From assembly GCA_022824395.1 (NCBI GenBank), contig JAJDZX010000025.1:1-64000 (forward strand): 64,000 nucleotides of DNA, given 5' to 3'. Below are positions 47,392 through 55,099 of the stretch, piece after piece. Position numbers and translations under genes: made by a program. The DNA comes from Alphaproteobacteria bacterium (GTDB lineage: Bacteria > Pseudomonadota > Alphaproteobacteria > TMED109). How positions within the stretch are numbered: the stretch's first letter is position 1; each line of letters opens with the position of its first letter. The notes below the pieces were generated by a model. That model did no database searches. It was not told the DNA's origin and saw only the letters and a list, made by a program, of their open reading frames with translations.

Positions 47392-47789
47392 TTCCCCCAC
47401 GCTTTGAAACGCAATTCGTGACGCTGGCCGCCGATGGAACGCCGGTGGACCTGGCCGCGAATGCAACCCTGCTGCCGCCGGATTTCCCCGACGATCCGCT
47501 TGTCATCTCCGACAGTGACGGGGAGGGCTACAGGTTCTCCGACGTATTCGTGCAGGTCATCGAAGGAAACGCACGCTGGCGGGAATCGGCTGCTGCGCCG
47601 GCGCCGTCCGACGCGGGGCACGTAGCGTCAACTGGTGACGGGGCCGTGCTGCGACTTGAGCGCGGACGGAGCCTGTGGTTCTGGGCGCCGGGCGGTGCGG
47701 CGGCGGAGCTGGCCGTTTCAGTGGCCAGCGCGGCCCCGGTGCGGAGCGACGCCCAATACGACTACGACGTCGGCGTGGCGGACGAATAG
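47382..47789 (+). CDS. unknown protein of the head operon
   Basis: A 135-residue acidic, beta-rich protein (ETQFVTLAADGTPVDL, LRLERGRSLWFWAPGG) that I do not recognise. It overlaps the protease end by 10 bases and stops immediately before the connector gene. Its position among head genes suggests a capsid decoration, cement or head-completion role. There is no signal peptide or membrane segment. Confidence 0.6.
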   Translation: MALVPPRFETQFVTLAADGTPVDLAANATLLPPDFPDDPLVISDSDGEGYRFSDVFVQVIEGNARWRESAAAPAPSDAGHVASTGDGAVLRLERGRSLWFWAPGGAAAELAVSVASAAPVRSDAQYDYDVGVADE

Positions 47790-48140
47790 ATGCCCGTCAC
47801 CCGCTTCTACCGGGCGCCGCCGCAGCAATCACCTTTGCCGCCGGACCCGCCGCCCGTCACCGCCGCCCTGACGTTGGACGAGCTCAAGCTCGCGCTCCGC
47901 ATCGACGGCGACTCGTCCGACTCCCAACTGACGCGCAATCTTGAGGCTGCAAGGGCATTGACGGAGCGGCAGGCGCCGGGGGCTCCGACTGCGATCAAGG
48001 CCGAAGCGATGATCCGCGCCATTGGCTGGCTGCACGATGGAATCGATCTTCCTGATGCAAGCGTCACGTCCGTGTGGACGCGCAGCGGGGCCAGGGCGTT
48101 GTTGTCTGCGTGGACGGCGCGGCGGGCGGGCCTCGCCTGA
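47790..48140 (+). CDS. gp6-like head-tail connector protein
   Basis: A 116-residue protein. After a proline-rich start, ALTLDELKLALRIDGDSSDSQLTRNLEAARALTE followed by KAEAMIRAIGWLHD is the all-helical pattern of HK97 gp6-type connectors, which form the ring below the portal and later meet the tail. ATG 47790 follows the previous stop directly, and its stop overlaps the portal start by one base (TGATG). In a tail-less satellite this is the part expected to dock a helper tail. Confidence 0.72.
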   Translation: MPVTRFYRAPPQQSPLPPDPPPVTAALTLDELKLALRIDGDSSDSQLTRNLEAARALTERQAPGAPTAIKAEAMIRAIGWLHDGIDLPDASVTSVWTRSGARALLSAWTARRAGLA

Positions 48141-49213
48141 TGCGCTGGCCTTGGCAGGCTCGCACGGAACGGCGATCGAGCGCCGGAGACTTCGCAGACC
48201 TGATCTTGCGGGCAATCGAGGCGGACGAAGCCGCCGCAACGATGGACGTTGCCGCGACCGGCGCCGTGGAAGCCGCCGCGGGCGCACTGTCGCGGGCCTT
48301 CGCGGGCGCGACAGTGGAAGGGCCGGAATGGGCCGTGCGAGCCGTCACGCGCGATTGCCTGGCACTGACGGGGCGCGATCTCATTCGCAAGGGACAATCG
48401 CTGCACGCGCTCCGAATGGGCATGGACGGGCGTTTGCTGCTTGTGCCGTGTTCGGATTGGCATTGGCAGGACGGAAATCACGATCCGGCGACATGGCGGG
48501 TCCGGGCGTCCGCGTACGGGCCGCGCTCAACCGAAACCTGGCTGTTGCCGCTCGATAGCGTGGTATTCGTGACCTGGGGCCGACGCTCCGAACGTCCGTA
48601 CACCGGCACCGGGCCGCTCACGTTCGCCAGTCAGACCGCGAAGCTAGGTTTCCATGCCGAGCGGGGCCTGGCCGACGAAGCGGCGGGGCCGATTGCCCAA
48701 CTGCTGGCAATCCCGAGCGACGGCGGCGACGGCACCGAAGCCAACGACCCGCTAGCGAAGTTGAAGAGCGACATTGCGAAGGCGCGGGGCAAGGCCGCAT
48801 TCGTGGAAACGACCTCCGGCGGCTGGGGCGAGGGCCGCGACGCTGCACCGCGCCGCGACTGGCAAGCCGCCCGCCTGGGGCCAAATCCGCCCGCCGGGCT
48901 GGTAGAGGCGCGGCAAGCCGCGTTTGCCGCCACACTGGCCGCGTGCGGGGCGTCCGTGGCGCTGTTCGATGACGCGGACGGCACCGCGAAGCGCGAAGCG
49001 TTGCGCCAATTCCATATGGGCACCGTCCGCCCGCTTGCCCGCGTCCTGGAAGCGGAATTGTCGCGGAAGTTGGGCGCCACGATCCGGCTTCGATTCGACG
49101 GCTACGCGCTCGATATGGTCTCACGCGCCCAAGTGGTGCAGAAGCTGGCACAAGCGGGCGTCGCGCTCGAGGTCGCCATGTCCGCTGTTGGCATGACGGA
49201 CGATGCACCGTGA
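48140..49213 (+). CDS. phage portal protein
   Basis: A 357-residue portal of the HK97-like group. Recognisable features: VAATGAVEAAAGALSRAFA near the start, CLALTGRDLIRKGQSLHALRM, the YGPRSTETWLLPLDSVVFVTW beta region, PYTGTGPLTFASQTAKL, and the C-terminal FHMGTVRPLARVLEAELSRKLG. It is shorter than typical phage portals (about 400 or more). It forms the dodecameric DNA gate of the head. It lies at the end of the head operon rather than next to terL, another departure from HK97 order. Confidence 0.78.
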   Translation: MRWPWQARTERRSSAGDFADLILRAIEADEAAATMDVAATGAVEAAAGALSRAFAGATVEGPEWAVRAVTRDCLALTGRDLIRKGQSLHALRMGMDGRLLLVPCSDWHWQDGNHDPATWRVRASAYGPRSTETWLLPLDSVVFVTWGRRSERPYTGTGPLTFASQTAKLGFHAERGLADEAAGPIAQLLAIPSDGGDGTEANDPLAKLKSDIAKARGKAAFVETTSGGWGEGRDAAPRRDWQAARLGPNPPAGLVEARQAAFAATLAACGASVALFDDADGTAKREALRQFHMGTVRPLARVLEAELSRKLGATIRLRFDGYALDMVSRAQVVQKLAQAGVALEVAMSAVGMTDDAP

Positions 49214-49419
49214 CCGAGACCGCGCCCCGGTCGGTGCGTGCCGGAAAATACCAGCCGGCCCAGCACTGGACCGACCGCCCTGACCGGTCACGCCCGCGCC
49301 GTCGATGCAGCGGTTGCAACAAGATGTTTCAGCCGACCGAGCGAAGACGGCTGTTGTGCCGCTTCTGCTTCAAGCGCGGGGGGCCGCCCAGCTCATGGCA
49401 CAACGAGGGGAGTGACTGA
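49210..49419 (+). CDS. small zinc-ribbon-like protein
   Basis: A 69-residue basic protein with two CxxC pairs (CSGC at 33-36 and CRFC at 50-53), a probable zinc ribbon. GTG 49210 overlaps the portal stop, and its own stop overlaps the next ATG, so it is translated as part of the head operon. The function is unknown; a role in packaging or gene control is possible. Confidence 0.55.
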   Translation: MTETAPRSVRAGKYQPAQHWTDRPDRSRPRRRCSGCNKMFQPTERRRLLCRFCFKRGGPPSSWHNEGSD

Positions 49420-49673
49420 TGCCCAAGCCGAAGACCGTTGCCGTTGAGCTCTCGCCTGAATCGGTGCAGATGCTGGCCGAGATGGTGCCGGCCGCGAAGC
49501 TGATGGCCGCGTCGCAGGGGGTGCCGGTGATGTCGCCCGCTGACCTGGTCGGGATCGCCATTGCCTACATGCATGAGCGCGTCATTGGCCGTGCCGCCGC
49601 AATGGCGGAAGAAAACGAAGCCGCAGCAGAAGGCCAAGGCGAATCGCTTTGGCCTACGCCGTCGGTTCACTGA
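49419..49673 (+). CDS. small hypothetical protein, last gene of head operon
   Basis: An 84-residue, mostly helical protein (LSPESVQMLAEMVPAAKLMAA; SPADLVGIAIAYMHERVIGRAAAMAEENEAA). No family recognised. Its start overlaps the previous stop (TGATG). The operon's hairpin lies 41 bases after its stop. Confidence 0.55.
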   Translation: MPKPKTVAVELSPESVQMLAEMVPAAKLMAASQGVPVMSPADLVGIAIAYMHERVIGRAAAMAEENEAAAEGQGESLWPTPSVH

Positions 49674-49936
49674 AACGGTCGGGCGGCTTTCCTCGCCGTT
49701 TGTCGCCTGATCAGAGACCGGGGCGCCCGGCAGGGCGCCCCGGTCTCACCTAGTCGAGACCGCCGCGGCGGGTGATTCGCATCGCCTGTTCGCGCCCATG
49801 CTTCCGCGGCGGTCTCATTCCCCTGACTGCGAGGAAACCGCAGGTCGGGGTCACGGTTTGCGAGCGCGGCAAGTATGGCGACGATCAACGCCTTGAGCGC
49901 CGTGGCATCCGCGTCAAGGTCTCTATCGGTAGTCAC
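49667..49936 (-). CDS. doubtful small minus-strand ORF
   Basis: An 89-codon frame from GTG 49936. The first 35 residues look like a real helix (ATALKALIVAILAALANRD), but the rest is read through the hairpin at 49714-49747 and is Arg/Pro rich. The end overlaps the plus-strand gene by seven bases. It may be a real short gene after the 49964 gene, a truncated one, or chance. Confidence 0.3.
   Translation of the reverse strand: MTTDRDLDADATALKALIVAILAALANRDPDLRFPRSQGNETAAEAWARTGDANHPPRRSRLGETGAPCRAPRSLIRRQTARKAARPFQ
49714..49747. terminator. perfect 15-bp-stem hairpin after the head operon
   Basis: GAGACCGGGGCGCCC (49714-49728), loop GGCA, and its exact complement (49733-49747). It is the strongest hairpin in the window and lies just after the last plus-strand gene of the element. 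It lacks a T-run but would stop or protect the operon transcript. Confidence 0.75.
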
Positions 49937-49963
49937 GCCTGATCGTTGCCCCGGCCTAAGCGG

Positions 49964-50215
49964 TTACGGCGATTCGGCAATCGTGGCACCGGGAATGAGT
50001 ACTTGCTGATCGGGTAGACGCTCGGCAAGGGCCGTCATGCGTTCTTCGAGTCGCGCCATGCGCACGTCGAGCGCGTGGACGTTGCCGCGCAATTCCCGCA
50101 AATCGCCCGCGATCGGCGCCAAGCTCGCATTCATCATCAGGTAGAACATGCCCGCGACGGCCGCCATTGGGACGGCGAACTCGGCGGCCAGCTTCGCAGC
50201 ATCAGTCCATTGCAT
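49964..50215 (-). CDS. small membrane protein with coiled coil
   Basis: An 83-residue protein. Residues about 10-27 form one membrane helix (AEFAVPMAAVAGMFYLMM), followed by a heptad-like helix (LRELRGNVHALDVRMARLEERMTALAERL, shown here as positions 39-66) and a short tail. ATG 50215 follows GGGAGA at a good distance. It is on the minus strand at the right end of the element, opposite to all head genes, as accessory or exclusion genes often are. XhlA-like phage proteins have a similar layout, but the family is not certain. Confidence 0.6.
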   Translation of the reverse strand: MQWTDAAKLAAEFAVPMAAVAGMFYLMMNASLAPIAGDLRELRGNVHALDVRMARLEERMTALAERLPDQQVLIPGATIAESP

Positions 50216-50289
50216 CGCGACTCTCCCTACCAAATCCTAGCAGGCCGTTCCCTGATAGTCTTTGCCCCTTGTCCCAAGCAATCGCCACC

Positions 50290-50322
50290 AGTCTCATGCA
50301 CAAAGTCACAAACGGCGACACA
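50290..50322 (+). repeat. right arm repeat of the element
   Basis: This is the partner of 40922-40954 in the same orientation, with AGTCTCATG, ACAAACGG and ACACA conserved at the same spacing. It lies 57 bases inside the attR core. Confidence 0.55.
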
Positions 50323-50379
50323 CCGGCTTGCAGTGTTTCGGCGAAACGCCAATGGATTTCGGCGCTTATTCGGGAACCG

Positions 50380-50393
50380 TGGCGGATGGGGAG
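50380..50393. repeat. attR core inside tRNA-Ser
   Basis: TGGCGGATGGGGAG, the second copy of the 14-bp core, forms the 3' end of the intact tRNA-Ser gene (discriminator, CCA and the 3' acceptor strand). Confidence 0.85.
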
Positions 50394-50469
50394 GGATTCG
50401 AACCCCCGGATTCCTTGCGGAATCGCCGGTTTTCAAGACCGGTGCTTTCGACCACTCAGCCACCCATCC
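50380..50469 (-). tRNA. tRNA-Ser(UGA)
   Basis: Read on the minus strand, the gene starts GGATGGGTGGCTGAGTGGTC. The acceptor stem GGATGGG pairs with CCCATCC. The anticodon loop is CTTGAAA with anticodon UGA. The long variable arm (GCGATTCCGCAAGGAATC, 18 bases) shows a class II serine tRNA, and GGTTCGAATCC is the T arm. The discriminator is G and CCA is encoded. The 3' end serves as attachment site for the element, and the tRNA stays intact after insertion. Confidence 0.97.
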
Positions 50470-50591
50470 AGTTGGTGCAGCCGGCACGAAGACTACGGCG
50501 ATAACGTGACGCCTGCCAACGCCCGATCCTGCGAGCCGGCACCACCCGGCTCTTGACCATCTGAGCAGCGAGCCCCGCTGAAGAGCCTTGT

Positions 50592-52274
50592 ATGAGCAGC
50601 AGCCAACAAACCATTCCCGTCGGCGACCTGATCGCTGATTTTCTCGATGCGATCGGGGTCGCCACCGTGTTCGGCGTGGTCTCTATCCACAACATCCCGA
50701 TACTCGACGCCATCGGTCGCCGGAACGCGATCCGTTTCGTAATGGGGCGTGGCGAGGCCGGCGCCGGGCACATGGCAGATGCCTATGCCCGCGTGTCGGG
50801 CGGGCTTGGTGTGCTGGTCACGAGCACGGGCCCGGGGGCGGCAAACGCTTCGGGAGCCCTGGTCGAAGCCGGGTTTGCCGGCACGCCGTTGCTGCACCTG
50901 ACCGGCCAGACAGCGAGCGGGCATCTGGACCGCCGGCAGGGCCCGGTGCATGACGTGCCGGATCAGCTCGGCATGCTTGAATCGGTATCGAAGGCGGCAT
51001 TTCGAGTGCGGAACGCGGAGAATGCCTTCGGGACGCTCGTCCAGGCCGCCACCTTGGCATTGACGCCGCCGACCGGCCCGGTCAGCGTCGAGATCCCGAT
51101 CGATATTCAACGCGAAACGGTCACCCGGCCCGGGGAACTCGAATTCCTGTCCCTGCCGGTACCGCGTCCGGACCCCGGAGCAACGGCGGGCCTAGATGCG
51201 ATCGCGGCACGGGTCGCGAACGCGCGCCGCCCGCTGCTATGGACCGGCAACGGAGCCAAGCATGCTGGCGCCGCGGTGGAACGCTGGCTGCAGCTCGGCA
51301 TCCCGCTGGCGACGAGCTGGAACGGCCGCGGCGTCGTGCCGGAAGAGGATCCGCTGGTCCTCGGTCCCCTCATGACCACGCCCGAGTGCCGCGAGTTCCT
51401 GGGCTCCGTCGATCTCCTGGTGGTCGCCGGGTGTCGGCTTCGTGGGCAGGAAACCGTCGACATGAGCATGCCGCTCCCGGAAAGCCGGATTCACATTGAC
51501 GTGGATCCCGCAGCGTCCGGGCGCACGTACAGCGCCGACCTCTTTCATGTGGGAGAGGCCGAGGCGGCCCTCGACGCCATCGCCGGGCGCCTTGAAGCGG
51601 TATCGCTCTCGATCGACTCCAGACACGCTGCCGCGGTTGCCGAAACCAGGGATCGGGCAGTGGCCAACTATGTGGACGGACTGAATGCGTACCGGGAATT
51701 CCCGGCCCGCCTGCGCGAAGCCATGCCGCGGGACGCCGTCTGGGTCCGGGATATCACGCTCGCGAACAGCACCTGGGGCAACCGGATTTTCCCGCTCAGC
51801 GATCCGCGCACCAACGTCTTTCCGGTCAGCGCGGCGATTGGTCCGGGGCTGCCGTTCGGCATTGGCGCGGCCATCGGGGCCAACGGCAGGAAAGTCGTCT
51901 CCATGTGCGGAGACGGCGGTTTCTGCCTCAGCCTGGCCGAGGTGTGGACCGCGGTGCAGGAGCAGTCGGACGTCGTCTTCGTCGTCATGAACGACAACGG
52001 ATACGGCGTGATCCGGCATATCCAGGACGCGCTGTACGGCGGGCGGCATTTCTTCGGCGATCTGCTGGCCCCGGATTTTCAGCAGCTGGCAGCTCTGGCC
52101 GGGCTGCACTTTGCACGGGTGCAGGCGGTGGATCAGCTTGACGGGGCCGTGCGGGAAGCGCTGGCGGTGAGCGGTCCGGCGCTGATCGAGATCGACATGG
52201 CGGCGATCGGTGAGTACCCGCGCTACTTCAGGCCCCCGCCGTACACGCGGCAGAGCGACCAGGCCAGCTCCTGA
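50592..52274 (+). CDS. TPP-dependent acetolactate synthase-like enzyme
   Basis: A 560-residue thiamine-diphosphate enzyme related to acetolactate synthase, glyoxylate carboligase and benzoylformate decarboxylase. The cofactor Glu55 lies in MGRGEAGAGHMADAY, and the TPP/Mg motif is CGDGGFCLSLAEV near 438 with NDNGYGV. It is not close to the 1767 enzyme in sequence, so it is a paralogue with another substrate. It lies next to the tRNA-Ser just outside the element and stands alone. ATG 50592 gives the usual N-terminus. Confidence 0.8.
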   Translation: MSSSQQTIPVGDLIADFLDAIGVATVFGVVSIHNIPILDAIGRRNAIRFVMGRGEAGAGHMADAYARVSGGLGVLVTSTGPGAANASGALVEAGFAGTPLLHLTGQTASGHLDRRQGPVHDVPDQLGMLESVSKAAFRVRNAENAFGTLVQAATLALTPPTGPVSVEIPIDIQRETVTRPGELEFLSLPVPRPDPGATAGLDAIAARVANARRPLLWTGNGAKHAGAAVERWLQLGIPLATSWNGRGVVPEEDPLVLGPLMTTPECREFLGSVDLLVVAGCRLRGQETVDMSMPLPESRIHIDVDPAASGRTYSADLFHVGEAEAALDAIAGRLEAVSLSIDSRHAAAVAETRDRAVANYVDGLNAYREFPARLREAMPRDAVWVRDITLANSTWGNRIFPLSDPRTNVFPVSAAIGPGLPFGIGAAIGANGRKVVSMCGDGGFCLSLAEVWTAVQEQSDVVFVVMNDNGYGVIRHIQDALYGGRHFFGDLLAPDFQQLAALAGLHFARVQAVDQLDGAVREALAVSGPALIEIDMAAIGEYPRYFRPPPYTRQSDQASS

Positions 52275-52359
52275 CGGGCTACGGTCCCGGTGCGGTCTGA
52301 CGGTTCGTGCGCTTGGCTGTGGTCCCCGGCTCGCTCGGAGTCCGGGCAGATCCCGCCTA

Positions 52360-53097
52360 CTACCCGTCAACCGCCGCGAACTGCCTCAGGACTTCCTGGT
52401 GCATCAGCCGCTCGAACGCGTCCTCCTTGGGCGCGGCCTCGATGCGCGCAAGCAGCGCCTCGGCCTGGCCCCGGAAATCGTCTGCATCGAGCTGCAAGAG
52501 CCCGATGGCGTAGCCAGCCATCACGATGACATTGTCGGGTGCGAGTTCCGTCGCGCGCTGGAAGTGGGCGAGCGCCGCATCTTCGCTGGCGCCGTAGATC
52601 ACGGCACCCAGGAAACCGGCCGCATCGATGATCTTGGCGTGCCAGCCGCCGACCGCGAGGTGCCCGTACACGAAGTCAGGATCGATCTCGAGGCCCCGTT
52701 TCATCGACTCGATCGTCTTCTCGGCGTAGCCGCCGCTCAAGGCTTGGGTGGTCGGGAGCGTTTCCGCGTACCGCCCCATGGCATGCGCCAGCTCCTGATG
52801 CGCTAACTTGTTTGAGGCGTCGAGTTCGACGGCCCGCTCGCCCAGACCGACGGCCCGGGAGAGCACGGCCTGCTTCTCTTCCTTCGTCTCGGCGAGATGA
52901 TGCCCGTAGATCGCCAGGGCTTGCGCGGCCAGGGCATACCCTTCCGACGTGCCGATCGCTTCGCCAAGATCAGCCGCCTCGAGGAATCTGCCCTCGAAAC
53001 GGGCCGTCGTCACGTCTTCGATGGTCTGCGCAGCGGCTGCTCCCGAGGCCGCGATGACGATTGCGAGCAGCGCGAACGGTCTTGCAAGTTTGGCCAC
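52360..53097 (-). CDS. periplasmic TPR-repeat protein
   Basis: A 245-residue protein with a signal peptide (1-23, FALLAIVIAASGAAAA before QTIED). The mature part is helical and has tetratricopeptide-like pairs: LSRAVGLGERAVELDASNKLAHQELAHAMGR, TIESMKRGLEIDPDFVYGHLAVGGWH and AALAHFQRATELAPDNVIVMAGYAIGL. It probably serves as a protein-binding scaffold in the periplasm. It converges with the TPP enzyme and diverges from glpK. Confidence 0.72.
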   Translation of the reverse strand: MAKLARPFALLAIVIAASGAAAAQTIEDVTTARFEGRFLEAADLGEAIGTSEGYALAAQALAIYGHHLAETKEEKQAVLSRAVGLGERAVELDASNKLAHQELAHAMGRYAETLPTTQALSGGYAEKTIESMKRGLEIDPDFVYGHLAVGGWHAKIIDAAGFLGAVIYGASEDAALAHFQRATELAPDNVIVMAGYAIGLLQLDADDFRGQAEALLARIEAAPKEDAFERLMHQEVLRQFAAVDG

Positions 53098-53411
53098 GGG
53101 TCACCTCTTGGGTTGCGTCATGGACGGGCACCGATTGTACCGGCTGCCGCGCCTCGTTTCACCGTGGCCGCCTTGCCGCATAGGGGAGCATCCGCGACGC
53201 CGACTCAGGTGTCGCCCGGTCCCGGTTTGCGTCGCCGCTCGTGCGGCACGAAGACGATCGAGATCGGGCGCCGGAGTTCGCTCGAACCCGTCAGGCGGCT
53301 TGCTGGGTGGCGGCCGCAAAAGTCCGGCCGCCTATCGCCGGCGCGATGCGGCCCTGGCAATCGCGTCGCCGGACACGCACTCGCTAGAGTGCGGTTCGGA
53401 TGAACGGCACC
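53098..53411. other. divergent intergenic region, TPR protein / glpK
   Basis: This 314-base spacer contains a GGCGGCCG / CGGCCGCC inverted repeat with an eight-base loop (53309-53332) about 80 bases before glpK, which could be a leader hairpin. No clear promoter or RNA gene was seen. Confidence 0.4.
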
Positions 53412-54902
53412 ATGACGCAACCGGCGCTTCTCGCCATCGATCAGGGAACCAGCAGCAGCCGGGCCATCGTGTTCGGCCTCGACGGAAGCCCGGCGGCGGT
53501 CGCCCAAGAGGCGATCTCGTCTCGGTACCCCGCTGCCGGATGGGTCGAGCAGGACCCGGAGGAGATTTGGCGCGCTACGCTCTCGACGTGCCGCGCCGCC
53601 GTTCGCACCGCGAACGACCAGGGACTGGCGATCGTCGCGGCCGGTATCGCCAATCAGCGCGAAACGACATTGGTTTGGGACCGGGTCACGGGCCGACCTG
53701 TCTACAACGCGATCGTGTGGCAGGACCGCCGCGGGGCGGCACGGTGCGCCGAGCTTCGACGAGAGGGGCTTGCGCCGGCGATTTCGAGGGCGACCGGTCT
53801 GGTTCCAGATTCCTATTTTTCTGCGACCAAGCTCGAATGGCTGCTCGGGCACGTCGGGGCGAACGGCGCGGGGGGCCCAAGTCGGGCTCTGGCGTTCGGG
53901 ACGATTGACAGCTTCCTGCTGTGGCGCCTTACCGGCGGCCGCGTGCACGCGACCGACGCCACCAACGCTTCGCGCACCATGCTGTTCAACATCGCTGCCC
54001 AGAAATGGGACCCGGATCTGCTTGCGCTGTTCGGGGTGGCCCGTTCGGTGCTGCCGGAAGTTCGGGACAGCGTGGCTGATTACGGAACGATCGATTCCGC
54101 ATTGTTCGGAGACGGGATCCCGATCTGCGGCATGGCCGGTGACCAGCAGGCGGCCGCGGTGGGCCAAGCATGCTTCACGCGGGGCATGGCCAAGTGCACG
54201 TACGGAACGGGCGCGTTCCTGCTGATCAATGTCGGCAGCAACCTGCCGGAACCGGGGGGCGGGCTGCTGGGGACTGTCGGCTCCCGAATCGGGAATCAGG
54301 TCAGCTACGCCATCGAAGGCACGATCTTCAATGCCGGTGGCACGATGCACTGGCTGAGCGAAACCCTTCGGCTGGTGGCTGATCCCGCCCGATCCGCCGG
54401 GCTGGCCGGGACGGTACGCGACAACGGCGGAGTCGTGCTGGTACCGGCATTTACCGGATTGGGGGCGCCGCACTGGGATCCGGAAGCACGCGGTGGGGTT
54501 TTCGGTCTGACGCGTGATACAACGCCTGCGCACATCGTGCGCGCGGGTCTGGAGGCAGTTGCTTACCAGACTCACGATTTGGTCTCGGCCGCCGGCGGGC
54601 TTGGCCGGGATGGCCGGCTTCGGGTCGACGGGGCAATGGCCAACAACGACTGGCTCATGCAGTTCCTTGCAGACACCCTTGACGCGCCCGTGGAGCGGCC
54701 GCTGGTGAGCGAGACGACCGCTCTCGGGGCGGCTTTTTTGGCGGGCCTAGGCGCCGGGATCTACCGCGATACCCGGGAGTTGAGCCGGCTTTGGAAGGAA
54801 GACCGCTGCTTCGAACCCACCGGCGCCGATCCTTCCGCCAACCTTGCGCTCTGGCAGAAATGTGTCCAGCGCGTGCTGCGGACGGGCGACGCCGCGTCCT
54901 GA
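53412..54902 (+). CDS. glpK: glycerol kinase
   Basis: GlpK phosphorylates glycerol to glycerol 3-phosphate. The 496-residue FGGY-family protein starts with LLAIDQGTSSSRAIVF (phosphate loop), and has ANQRETTLVWDRVTGRPVYNAIVWQDRR, the YFSATKLEWLL loop, FGTIDSFLLWRLTGG, AGDQQAAAVGQACF and YGTGAFLLIN. ATG 53412 gives the normal short lead; ATG 53400 is also in frame. No glycerol facilitator or GlpD is nearby. Confidence 0.93.
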   Translation: MTQPALLAIDQGTSSSRAIVFGLDGSPAAVAQEAISSRYPAAGWVEQDPEEIWRATLSTCRAAVRTANDQGLAIVAAGIANQRETTLVWDRVTGRPVYNAIVWQDRRGAARCAELRREGLAPAISRATGLVPDSYFSATKLEWLLGHVGANGAGGPSRALAFGTIDSFLLWRLTGGRVHATDATNASRTMLFNIAAQKWDPDLLALFGVARSVLPEVRDSVADYGTIDSALFGDGIPICGMAGDQQAAAVGQACFTRGMAKCTYGTGAFLLINVGSNLPEPGGGLLGTVGSRIGNQVSYAIEGTIFNAGGTMHWLSETLRLVADPARSAGLAGTVRDNGGVVLVPAFTGLGAPHWDPEARGGVFGLTRDTTPAHIVRAGLEAVAYQTHDLVSAAGGLGRDGRLRVDGAMANNDWLMQFLADTLDAPVERPLVSETTALGAAFLAGLGAGIYRDTRELSRLWKEDRCFEPTGADPSANLALWQKCVQRVLRTGDAAS

Positions 54903-55099
54903 ACTGCCGGCCAGCTCAGGCGTCAGTCAACGGACCATCTTCCGGTTGGCACGTGGTCCTGCTTGCAAAATCCGCCCGTTCCGCCTAGAGGAAGGCCAGT
55001 ACTCACACGGGATCGGCCCGGCGTTGTCTGCGCCCGGCCTTCCGGTGCCGGATTTCCGGTTTCTCCCGTGGCGGCTCAACCGGATAAAGGAGCTCCCGA

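Larger units (their letters stand above)
40791..50393. mobile_element. 9.6-kb capsid-forming phage-satellite-like integrative element
   Basis: The element is bounded by an exact 14-bp repeat made from the 3' end of tRNA-Ser. It encodes a P4-type integrase, an AlpA-like regulator, a RepA/RecA-fold ATPase with a hairpin-rich non-coding tract, then a head and packaging module (TerL, HNH, major capsid, prohead protease, unknown, gp6-like connector, portal, two small proteins) ending in a strong hairpin, and two small minus-strand genes. There is no tail, tail-tape, lysis or CI-type repressor gene. All core ORFs are intact with overlapping ends, which argues against a decayed prophage. The content matches the known class of capsid-forming phage-inducible chromosomal islands, which build their own heads and borrow helper tails. 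Helper dependence is inferred. Confidence 0.8.

Noticed and set aside
40791-50393. Gene transfer agent cluster
   Set aside because: An integrase, AlpA and att repeats are present and tail genes are absent, which fits an integrative satellite, not a GTA.
50227-50487. Minus-strand frame translating to a protein with EWSKAPVLKTGD
   Set aside because: This is the well-known false product of reading a serine tRNA gene as protein; the tRNA-Ser explains the sequence.
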